Shown here piece by piece: positions 31,330 to 40,141 of a DNA stretch of 64,000 nucleotides. Every line of letters starts with the position of its first letter. Within the stretch, counting starts at the first letter, position 1. Below the pieces are notes generated by a model. That model made no database searches and was not told where the DNA came from. It was given only the letters and a program-made list of their open reading frames with translations. Source of the stretch: Pseudoips prasinana (Eukaryota > Arthropoda > Insecta > Lepidoptera > Nolidae); NCBI GenBank assembly GCA_951640165.1, contig OX621263.1:13398001-13462000 (forward strand), given 5' to 3'. The translations under genes and the position numbers were made by a program.

Positions 31330-32160
31330 TACGTACGGTATTTTTAACAAAAAAAAAATAATTTGAATATTTTTCAGTACGTCTGCCTTTTTGTTACGGA
31401 CTTTGACAGGACCTTAACTGACAGATGCTGTATATAGTATATAATACCGTTCACTTAAAAATACACTATTGCAAAGACGAAGCCAAAATATATTCATTGA
31501 AAATATACTGTCTTTTTTATGAATAATAAATTGAGATAATTTAGGAATTTGAATCATAAGTAACTATATGTACTAAAAATTTCAATTTCAATTTATTTAT
31601 TGCATTCATGGGTTTACATAGGTCTTAAAAATAGAGTAGGTACAGTACCAAACATGAACCCTGCTAGGGCAAAATGTTTGTTTATAGAAGAAGTAAAAAA
31701 GACACTTAATTTTCAATAAACATATTTTCAACTTTTTTATTTGTCTCCACCATATGAATTAAAATATTAAGATAATCTTCAAAATATTTTCTTTTTGATT
31801 ATGAATTGTTGCAAAAAAATTGTATTAAACATCCAAATAGATAAATGGTTCCGTTTTAACTTTGAAACAGAACCCTAAATATAATATAGGTACTTCAAAA
31901 GCAAAAACTTAGCCTAAAACATTTCAAGTGCTAACATGTGCTCCATTCATTTGCTGGCACAGTTATTTGGTGTTCATTCCCACGTTTGATTCCGGCGGTG
32001 GGCAAGCGCGGTTTAGGGTTAACTAATTATTGAAATATTTTTTCTTGCATTCAATGAATTTTTGTGAATTAACTTTGAGGGCCATATTTTTATCGTTCTG
32101 AGAAAAAAGTTACTTGCTTTCCAGGAATAACAGAAGACATCCTCGTGATGTTTGATGTTC
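31330..32160. other. AT-rich spacer with an antisense LINE tail
   Basis: 31578-31625 reads as the minus-strand 3' end of a LINE (TTCAATTTATTTATTGCATT). 31848-31878 carries a scrap of the GGTTCCG element. The rest is unassigned. Confidence 0.4.
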
Positions 32161-32164
32161 TGGT

Positions 32165-32400
32165 TCTTCTTTATCGTATGAACAGTGGTTACTTTAGTGT
32201 CAGAGTTGTTCAAGCCACCTAGCAGGTCTCTGACATGGCTTAAAGGATGTCGAACGACCGCTTAACGTACCGTCCGCAGCACGGAGATGCTCAGAAATAA
32301 AACCCTTTTGGCCGTCACCCATCAGACTGACTGGTTGCCTAGATACTCTACCTCGTCGAAAATAAAGATCGGTAAGAGCACCTGGCTCTTGAGTCCTAAT
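32165..32400 (-). repeat. Dispersed repeat shared with 38680-38945
   Basis: GTCAGAGTTGTTCAAGCCAC and CTCTGACATGGCTTA match, in opposite orientation, CTTGAACAACTCTGATACTA and TAAGCCATGTCAGAG near 38850-38900. There is no coding potential and the class is unknown. Confidence 0.55.
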
Positions 32401-32635
32401 GGCGACAGTAATTTTTTTAAATGATGTTCTCCTACAGTTATTTCATGATGTTTTCATTGCTTCATTGGAGAACAGTGGCAAGCAGGGTCCTAAGCCACGT
32501 CAGAGGGGACCTCCTTTGGGGTTTCAACTTCGGCCCAGCTCGGTAACTGACGTGGAGATTCATGAGAGGGTCGTTTTATGCAACTGTCGCTTTACGTTAC
32601 GTTATATTCTGTGTTGGGATGTAATTTATCTATTA

Positions 32636-33217
32636 CTAGCTGTGCCCGCGACTTCGTCCGCGTGTTAATTAGGTTATTTCGCTTTTTTGTTTTTTAGTAA
32701 AATAAAAGACTTTTTCTAAAATAAAAGTAGCTTAAGTTACTCCTTATTACATCAGCTACCTGCCAATAAAAGTCTCGTCAAAATCGGTCCAGCCGTTTCA
32801 GAGATTAGCCGGAACAAACAGACAGACAGACAGACAAAAATTGTAAACAATGTTATTTTGGTGTATGTACCGTATATACATTCATATTTATGTAGTAAAA
32901 ACCGGTAATTTCGATATTACAAACAGACACTCCAATTTTATTTATTTGTATAGAGTTTTTTAGTAAAATAAAAGACTTTTTCTAAAATAAAAGTAGCCTA
33001 AGTTACTCCTTATTACATCAGCTACCTGCCAATAAAAGTCTCGTCAAAATCGGTCCAGCCGTTTCAGAGATTAGCCGGAACAAACAGACAGACAGACAAA
33101 AATTGTAAAAAATGTTATTTTGGTGTATGTACCGTATATACATTCATATTTATGTAGTAAAAACCGGTAATTTCAATATTACAAAAAGACACTCCAATTT
33201 TATTTATTTGTATAGAT
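32636..33217 (-). mobile_element. Helitron-like element with internal 266-bp tandem duplication
   Basis: On the minus strand the element ends GCGGACGAAGTCGCGGGCAC, AGCTAG. Its body (TAGTAAAATAAAAGACTTTT ... TTATTTGTATAGA) is present twice, 32690-32955 and 32956-33217, with few differences. Only the first has the CTAG end. The GACAGACAGACA microsatellite differs in unit number between the two. Confidence 0.7.
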
Positions 33218-33244
33218 ATGGCATGTATTTAGAAATGTATAAGC

Positions 33245-33585
33245 ATGTTTAACCGTTGTGGAGTGAAAGAGAGTTTAGTCACAAAGATTTAAAAAAGTAT
33301 GCTTAGATGGTTTGGGCATTTAGAAAGGATGAATGTAAAAAGATTGGCAAAAGAGTATATCTGGCCAGTGTGAATGGTACAATCGGAAGAGGAAGACCTC
33401 GTAGAACATAAACATAAACCAAATCGCAGAGGTTCTGAAGATAGGCCAGAAAAGAAGTACCCTAAACCGGCGAGCATGTATGAAGAAAATAATGTCAGTA
33501 AACGAGGCGAAAGGATCAGATGGCAAATGGAAGTCTGTAGTCTCTGCCTACCCCTCTGGGAAACAGGCATGAGTCTATGTATGTA
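33245..33585 (+). mobile_element. YADD-LINE 3' fragment
   Basis: This is the same family as 5098-6016. It reads (with frameshifts) CGVKE, MLRWFGHLERMN, GRGRPRR-like, then RRACMKK and SAYPSGKQA, and ends in (GTAT)n at 33578-33590. Confidence 0.75.
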
Positions 33586-33787
33586 TGTATCCGTTGTCTG
33601 GTTGCCATAGTGCACGCTCTGTCCAATTTGGTATCAGATGGCAGTGTGTTAGTGGTCCCAAGGTAGTAGATATTAAATATATTAAATACCTATACAGAAA
33701 AATATTTAATTTTGTTGCTTTTAAATACTTATATGTGAAAAATAGATTTTACTATTTACTCAGAAGGAAACTGTTCGTCATCTGGTA

Positions 33788-34510
33788 AATATTCCCTCGG
33801 GTCGGCTTCTATGCCCCCCACGGAATCAGATGGGGTCATGATATTCTGATATTCGCCACGCAGCAAAAATAGAAATAGAAATGATATTGTTTTATAAATA
33901 CCTATGTTTTTGCACTATAATATGTCCCGTGCAGATGTCTAATCTCCATTGAGACTGGCTCACATATCCAAAATCCATCCACAAATGAGATTATTATTAT
34001 TACAATAATAATAGTTAGAAAAAACTAAAAGACACACTTTTAGCGCGCAATAATATCATGGGGGTGCATTTCAAATATCCTGTCCGCCATATTGGACGGT
34101 ATTTTGGATTTATATATTGATATTCTGATATTCGCCACGCAGCAAAAATAGAAATAGAAATGATATTGTTTTATAAAATACCAATGTTTGTGCACTATAA
34201 TAAGTCCCGTGCAGTGGCTAATCTCCATTGACACAAGCTCACATGGCCAAAATTCGACCACGAATGTGATTATTATTATCACACTAATAATAGTTAAAAA
34301 AAACTAAAAAACACGCTTTTAGTGCGCACTAATATCATGGGGGTGCATTTCAAATAGCCTGTCCGCCATATTGGACGTCCGCCATACTGGATTTAAGTCA
34401 CGTGACTATTTTTCTGACAGCAAGCCCTTTCATTTGATGCCCATATCATGGGGGTGGATTTCAAAGAGCCAGTCCGCCATCTTTGGGAGGCCGCCATATT
34501 GGATTTGTAA
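33788..34510. repeat. 279-bp tandem duplication with repeated 'TCCGCCATATTGG' blocks
   Basis: TATTCTGATATTCGCCACGC recurs at 33842 and 34121, and both copies end in CATGGGGGTGCATTTCAAAT. A third partial unit is at 34446-34500. Each unit includes a scrap of the SINE A body (GCACTATAATATGTCCCGTG at about 33913; GCACTATAATAAGTCCCGTG at 34192) and an (ATT)n-like stretch. The left border overlaps an antisense LINE scrap (33788-33858). Confidence 0.75.
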
Positions 34511-34880
34511 TGACGTTTCTTAGCTAGTCATGTATTGTCATCAGAACTCAGAGCGTGTGCAAAATTTCATCCTAATCGGAGACCGGGAAGTGGGTCAAAT
34601 TAAGATCCCAAGATTTTCTTACATACATAGTTAGTTACAAGTGAGGCCAATAAAAGCGTGTTTATAATTTACAATGGAGGTGGCATGATCGCCACGTCTG
34701 CTGCCACAATAAACATAACACTGCGCTATTCCCGCCAAAACGGACGCCATGACAAAAACAATTAAAATCAACGCTAAAACAGAATTTTAAAAGCACCTAA
34801 TTGGTTAAAACAATTTGTATAGTGATAAAAATGACGTTCCTACACGACCTAGGTTAAAAACATACGGAGAAACATTTGGT
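34511..34880. other. Dispersed element end and unique sequence
   Basis: AAAATTTCATCCTAATCGGA and GGAAGTGGGTCAAATTAAG (34560-34605) is a repeat end widespread in insects. From about 34650 the sequence has no match in the window. Confidence 0.4.
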
Positions 34881-34884
34881 ACAA

Positions 34885-34986
34885 GGTTGGGCTTTCCCAA
34901 CCAACGTATTTGGTGTCTTTACACCAAATACCCTAACCAATACTTCGTACTCGCCGGGCACGAGTACGATCGCGAACGCGTCGCGA
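34885..34986. repeat. Cluster of four consecutive small hairpins
   Basis: Perfect stems: GGTTGGG/CCCAACC (34885-34902, loop CTTT), ATTTGGTGT/ACACCAAAT (34908-34929, loop CTTT), TCGTACTCG/CGAGTACGA (34945-34969, 7-base loop), TCGCGA/TCGCGA (34970-34986, 5-base loop). They lie within 102 bases and inside a 66-codon plus-strand frame that has no recognisable motif. Confidence 0.9.
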
Positions 34987-35264
34987 CCGCCAACACCCTC
35001 CATGACCCTTAGTTTGCATATCGAATCGATAAAATGCCTCTTCAGAACCTAAGGGAGAGGCCCGCGTCGCATATTAACTCAGAGTGAAAGATGCACAAAA
35101 CATCCCTAATACGCCCTCTCTTGCATCTCCCCGCCAGTAACAGCCCAGAGTCAAGGTTCGAACCCCACAGAAGGTGCCCTCCGGCGCGGGTACTTAGTTT
35201 GTAGTACAGCTAGACGGCTGGAGCCCTCGCTCACCTCTATAGCCCGGTGAAGCAGTGAGAGCCT
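34987..35264. other. Unassigned, relatively GC-rich
   Basis: A short tRNA-like motif (AAGGTTCGAACCCC at about 35154) suggests a SINE scrap. Nothing else is recognised. Confidence 0.35.
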
Positions 35265-35430
35265 CCTAGGCTAAATGACTTCCCCAAAAGATTTCCACAA
35301 TTGCTGGTCCTGCGTCATCCAGCGGCTTCCAGCGACCCTCACAAGATCCTTCCGATCCATCAGTCCATCTTGTAAGGGGCCTGCTCACACTGCGATTTCC
35401 GGTTCGTGGTCGCCACCCGAGAACCTTTTT
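35265..35430 (-). mobile_element. RTE-like LINE 3' remnant
   Basis: CTTCCCCAAAAGATTTCCAC, GGGGCCTGCTCACACTGCGA and TTCGTGGTCGCCACCCGAGA are the antisense of the common LINE tail. Confidence 0.6.
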
Positions 35431-35654
35431 GTAAAGCCATCTTGAGAAAAGTTCATCCGCCCGACTTAAACTAAAAATAAAAGTGTACCTAGATTATTTG
35501 TATGGGATGGTATATAAGTACGTAAGTCTTAAACCACTCGTTCCGTAGTTACATTTTGTCAAACGTAGTTTATAATCGCTTGTAATTACAATGTATTTAT
35601 TGACATAACTTTTATGGCATTTTTCTATTTATTAACCGACTTCAAAAGGAGGAG

Positions 35655-35740
35655 GTTCTCAAGTGGTTTCTGATAATAAGACAGGGGGAATGCTTACTCA
35701 TACTACCCGCAAAAGGTGTCTGCGGGGACTCGCACTGACT
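35655..35740 (+). repeat. Fragment of the 'CAGGGGGAATGC' repeat
   Basis: CAGGGGGAATGCTTACTCAT, then ACCCGCAAAAGGTGTCTGC, matches the start of the longer copy at 63545-63850. Confidence 0.6.
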
Positions 35741-35764
35741 AAACAAAACGCCGTCTAATGTAAA

Positions 35765-35980
35765 ACTGCACTGCACATGTAGCGCAGCGGCTAAGACAGT
35801 CGCTTCGCCACTTCGTCTCGCGGGTTCAAGCCCTGCGCCGGCCAACTATTTGGGTGACCCATAAATAGTTATTCTGAGTATGGATGTAATTTGCGTCCGT
35901 ATATTATAATATGTTTCTAAAGCACCCCGCGACACAGGGATTAGATTATCTAGTGCGGGCGTTGCCTCTAAAAAAATCAA
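35765..35980 (+). mobile_element. SINE family D
   Basis: A box TAGCGCAGCGGCTAAGAC, B box CGGGTTCAAGCCCTGCG (one change from consensus), body GACCCATAAATAGTTATTCT, then AATTTGCGTCCGTATATTAT and an end CTAGTGCGGGCGTTGCC with A-rich tail. Minus-strand frames over it are artefacts. Confidence 0.75.
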
Positions 35981-36535
35981 ACCGCAAGGAATAAAGCGGT
36001 ACCGTCCCGGACAGCCACCCGTATATTCCTCACGATCAAAAATATGTAACTCTGCTGATACAATCTCACCAAAAGGCATCGGCGTCTCATTATATTCTAA
36101 AAGGCAACATTTCTGTCCCTTGTTCTCCTTTTTGCTGTCGTGACGATACGAGTAAATATTTGGACCATGTTTTGACAAGTTTTCTTAGTTGAATGAGCTT
36201 TGCTTTTTAATTTGAGGCTTCGATTGATTTCGCTTTGAGATAAGTGTTAGGTTGTTTGATCGTCGAGATACACGTATATGGTTTGAAGCAAAAACTTTGT
36301 CTTACATTTTTAGCACACAGATATGAGCTCGGTTTCGAATTCTGAGTTGGGCTAAAATATATCTAATATTGTTCTAACAGCAACATTGTGCATTTTGAAC
36401 AATTCAGATATCTTTAAAAATGTAGCCTATGTGTTATTATGATGTATTAGTTATATTATAGTAAAGTTTCATCAATATCCATTCAGTATTAATGTTTTTA
36501 AACTTTCGCGATTTGTACACATTTTTATATACTGT
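35981..36535. other. Unassigned sequence
   Basis: A minus-strand frame of 110 codons (35846-36178) runs partly over the SINE and shows no protein motif. I do not call it a gene. Confidence 0.35.
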
Positions 36536-36571
36536 GGACACGGGTCTCAATGGCGATAAAGATATAGGCAA

Positions 36572-36630
36572 AACGTCGGGTAACCTTGGTTACCCGATGT
36601 TTCGGCATGGATTGCAATCCATGCCGAAAC
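36572..36630. repeat. Two adjacent palindromes flanked by AAACGTC
   Basis: TCGGGTAACC/GGTTACCCGA (36576-36597, 2-base centre) is followed directly by a perfect 32-bp palindrome (36599-36630, half-site GTTTCGGCATGGATTG). CGAAACGTC/GACGTTT-type words at the borders are those found near hammerhead-like and Penelope-type elements. Confidence 0.92.
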
Positions 36631-36751
36631 GTCATCGATAAAAATCCATTCAGTAGCTTTTACGTGAAAGAGTAACAAACATCCATCCATCCATACTAAC
36701 AAACTTTCACTTTTATATTATTAATATATAGGATAGGATATATAGATCATT

Positions 36752-36877
36752 ACATCCAAACTCAGGACAATCATACGTGTTCATGCACACACATATCTGT
36801 CCTGGGTGGGAATCGAACCGACGACCTCCGGCGTGAAAAGCAAGCATTTGCCAGCCACGCCAACAGGCCTGTCAATA
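36752..36877 (-). mobile_element. SINE family C (minus), truncated
   Basis: TTACATCCAAACTCAGGACA, ATATCTGTCCTGGGTGGGAA, then CCGACGACCTCCGGCGTGA and GCCACGCCAACAGGCC. Head and first half of the body only. A second, weaker tRNA-like antisense scrap is at 37712-37790. Confidence 0.7.
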
Positions 36878-37424
36878 TCAAATCAAATAACTCTATATTT
36901 TTATTCAATGATGCAGAAATCAAACCCGCTACCCCCAGACTGGATGGACACCGTTAGAACATAAAACTTGACTACCGTCCCAACAAAACGTCACAAATAA
37001 ATATAATTGTAAATAAAAAATAGCAAAGCAAATAATCTGACACTTATTGAGACAAGTTTGACAGTTTTTGTATTGTGTGACATTTGAACATGGGTTCCGC
37101 GACAATCGTGCGATAATGGATGAAATGATGAAAGCGACATGTTCTATGGCTTTTATTTATACTTCTTTTGTTTCCTCTTATTTCATTTTTTACGCAAAAA
37201 ATAATATGGCACAAGCCGCTTTGTTCCAACGCACGTGTATCCAGTTGCACTCACTTTTCCGTAAGTAAACGGTGAAGTAAAAGACCTAGGTAAGCGGTTG
37301 GTCTATAGATGGCGAACCGTCATGTCATAGTAATATAAATTCTAACACACTGCCATCTGCCACTGTCATCCTAAACTAGGCAGATCCTGAACTATGGCAA
37401 CCAGAAAACTTATAAACTATACTT
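36878..37424. other. Unassigned spacer
   Basis: 37330-37395 carries an antisense SINE C tail (ACACTGCCATCTGCCACTGT, AAACTAGGCAGATCC). Short frames at 37044-37268 on both strands are mutual shadows with no motif. Confidence 0.4.
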
Positions 37425-37673
37425 GGGGCGTGATCTGTAATCGATATCGAAGCCAAAAATATAGTTTTTAAAATTTTTGTCTGTGTGTCTGTTCGTCTGT
37501 ATGTATGTCTGGGCTAAACTCAAAAAGTACTGCACGGATTTACTTAAAATTTTGCATGAATATTACTAAGAGGTCGGGTCAACATATAGGCTATTATTAC
37601 GCTATCACCAACGGGGGAGGACCTATGATAATTTATAAAATTTAACGCGGGTAAAACCGCGGGGCACAGCTAG
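37425..37673 (+). mobile_element. Helitron-like element
   Basis: Same unit as 18831-19090 in the other orientation. It starts TTGGGGCGTGATCTGTAATC and ends AACGCGGGTAAAACCGCGGG, CACAGCTAG. The CGCGG/CCGCG stem lies just inside the CTAG terminus, as expected of a Helitron 3' end. It is noncoding. Confidence 0.65.
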
Positions 37674-37794
37674 TATATAATACACATACAATAATCGCTT
37701 ACGCAGATTTGATATCGGTGGGAATCATACCCACGACCTCCGGCTTAGGAGTCAAGGTCACTGACCACTCGACTAAAAGGCGAGTGAGGGACAG

Positions 37795-38675
37795 TTAGAA
37801 AAAACTTCCTACGATATTTTAGTACTCGTAGATGTCGGGCCAGGATTAACGACTGTAATCTCCCAGTTATCTTTGAAGCTTCCAATGAAATGCAAAAATG
37901 ACCAGAAAAAAATGCAGCTGATAGTGACTGCTTTTGTAAATACTACCCGAAAAATACTGCTTTTTGTTTTTAATCTTTAAAAGCCTTTACAAATAAATTT
38001 AGATCAGCAGTCTTGTTGGGATTTGCAATAATTTGCGAGTATTATCAGTCTAAGTAAGACACAGAACCCTTGGAGCGCAAACCTGACTTGCACTTGGACG
38101 ATACTCATGTTGTTTAATTACTTGATTAGATGCCTGAAATGATTACTATTTACGCCACACCTTGTATTTAAAACTTATACAAAATCGATAATACCTACTT
38201 CACAAGACTTGCTCCTAAAGTGGTCCGCGGTGTATGTTTTGTCGACCGCTAAAAAGTTTCGAACTAAAACAAAATGTAAAAAAACAGTGTAAACACAGGT
38301 AAGTCAAACAGGGTTGTCAAACGTCGGAGACGTGTGTAGTGCGATATGAGATAAGGATGACTGTTTGGTCCCAAAGTTGTGCAGACGGGCGGCTCCAAAA
38401 CGTTCGTAAAACGCGGTATGGAAAAATACCAATCACGAAAAATTTATTTCTCACCACCAAAATTGATATATGTATTGACTGAATATACTGATTTTAATTA
38501 TTTCAACTTACATAACATGTACACAGAAAAGTGACAAAGTGAACGCACGTGTTTCTGTACGGAATTTATGTCTGTCTGTACTATGGATCGCCAGAAACTT
38601 CCTTGTTATTATATATTATATTTTATACAAAATAGTTAGTATAGTGAATAAGCATCGTGATCTCACGATTAAAGC
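37795..38675. other. Unassigned sequence
   Basis: 38045-38105 holds a scrap of the GGTTCCG element (ACAGAACCCTTGGAGCGC). No frame of note. Confidence 0.4.
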
Positions 38676-38679
38676 ACTC

Positions 38680-38945
38680 ATAGCTGGATAGTTTCATCAG
38701 TCCGTATGTGATTGGCTAAGTTAAGCAACTGGGGTCGCGGTCAGTTCATAGGTGGTTGACTGCCAAAGAGGTTTAATTTTTAAGCGTCTCCGTGCTTCAA
38801 ATCATAGGGCACATTAAGCTCGGTCCTGGTTGTAGCCACTAAGCAACAGTCGCTAAGCCATGTCAGAGGCCTACTGGGCGGCTTGAACAACTCTGATACT
38901 AGGCAACCCCGCCATAGCCCGTACCATAAGTTATCTCATACATCG
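38680..38945 (+). repeat. Dispersed repeat shared with 32165-32400
   Basis: Inverse-orientation partner of the 32-kb copy: TAAGCCATGTCAGAGGCC then GAACAACTCTGATACTAGGC. Confidence 0.55.
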
Positions 38946-39349
38946 CCCAAACTTGTATTATTAAATTATATTTCTTATATGCAAAACAATAACTCTTATT
39001 ATTTGACTCCACAATGTTGCTTCACTTCAATCATGAATGACGAATTAAGTATTAATCACAAGACCGATTTAAATTAACTATTGTTAAATAAAATTCACAA
39101 GATATCATGCTATTTGGTAAACTACTAATTGTATAAAACATTCTGTTTTCGCATATTTATTAATCAATCGTTTGCAAATGGCTTGTAGAATTAAAGATTT
39201 ATATGCTACCTATTTGTGACTTTTATGTACCGAATACATTTTAATTATGGTAGTAATGGTCTGTAAACATTACGCGTATTTATGCGTCGCGTGTTAAATT
39301 TTGCGAGTTGTTTACTGACACCTAAAGTTACTAAGATTTTTTATATATG

Positions 39350-39530
39350 TAAACATACAAATGGGTCACCTGATGGTAAGTGATCACCGCCGCTCATGGA
39401 CACTCACAAAACCAGAGGAGCCGCAAGTGCGTTACCGGCATTTAAGAAAGGAATAGGCTCGCTGCTTGAAGATCCGGTGTGATAAAAGTTCCTAAAGTTG
39501 ATTAATTTCTGAAGATCTCTGTGCTGTGCT
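39350..39530 (+). repeat. 'GGGTCACCTGATGG' dispersed repeat
   Basis: Second copy of the family at 14170: GGGTCACCTGATGGTAAGTG, CGCTCATGGACACTCACA, GTGCGTTACCGG. Confidence 0.6.
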
Positions 39531-39679
39531 GACCTCGAGTAGCTGTCAACGTCATAAGGCAACAACTGTTATAGTGCCACAAACTTATCTGGCCCGGTGG
39601 CCAAAAGTAGAACTAACGAAGCCAGTTTGAAATGTCAATCGGCCTGTTATTTTCTTTTTGTGGCTGTTAATTTTGAAAA

Positions 39680-39817
39680 ATGCCGAAAGCTTTAAAACGT
39701 GATACGAGTAACGTTATATTACAAGTTTTGAATTATATGAAGAAAGAAAAACGCCTTCAGGCACCAATTATACCTTTTAATAAGTTGTATGAACGCGTAG
39801 CGGCTTCTACAGGTTAG
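39680..39817 (+). pseudogene. Transposase exon-1 remnant, Tc1/mariner copy 2
   Basis: Forty-five codons from ATG: MPKALKRDTSNV, LNYMKKEKRLQAP, FNKLYERVAASTG, then TAG. ACAG/GTTAGT at 39812/39813 looks like a splice donor, and TTTCCATTGTAG ending at 39922 like an acceptor. Removing those 110 bases joins TG to VEE, a stop, then FVRKLVKEKEQADAK, which continues the helix-turn-helix domain of an IS630-type transposase. The stop directly after the junction also appears in copy 1, so both descend from an already defective parent. The catalytic domain is absent. Confidence 0.7.
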
Positions 39818-39922
39818 TGTTGTCAGCTTGCGAAAAAATACGAAACTCCCCTCGCACTTAAAATTAAAAATCATATTTTAAAATATTCATTATTTATAAA
39901 ATTTTTGCTATTTCCATTGTAG

Positions 39923-40141
39923 GTGTTGAGGAGTGATTTGTAAGAAAACTTGTGAAAGAAAAAGAGCAAGCAGATGCAAAAATTTATAGCAGATCAGAAT
40001 ATTGGTAGATCGAATTCTGAAATGCCTACATTGATTGCAGAAGCTTTTGATAAAATAACAGTCAATAAATGGCAAAAGCATTGCAATCATGTAAAAAATA
40101 TTGAAAATGAGTATCGAAAAAGGGTGGATACTTAGACGAGC
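39923..40141 (+). pseudogene. Transposase later fragment, Tc1/mariner copy 2 (5' half of the split)
   Basis: Frame pieces read FVRKLVKEKEQADAK, then SEMPTLIAEAFDKI and WQKHCNHVKNIENEYRK. The WxKHCNHV...IE..Y stretch is typical of the C-terminal part of IS630/Tc1-type transposases after the last catalytic residue. The DDE core between the N- and C-terminal parts is deleted. A one-base loss near 40123 shifts the frame just before the LTR insertion. The rest of the tail lies at 52436-52600. Confidence 0.6.

Noticed and set aside
34815..35012. 66-codon plus-strand frame
   Set aside because: It spans the hairpin cluster, whose palindromes create the sequence bias; no motif was recognised.
35846..36178. 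110-codon minus-strand frame
   Set aside because: A large part lies over the antisense of SINE D; the remainder has no motif.
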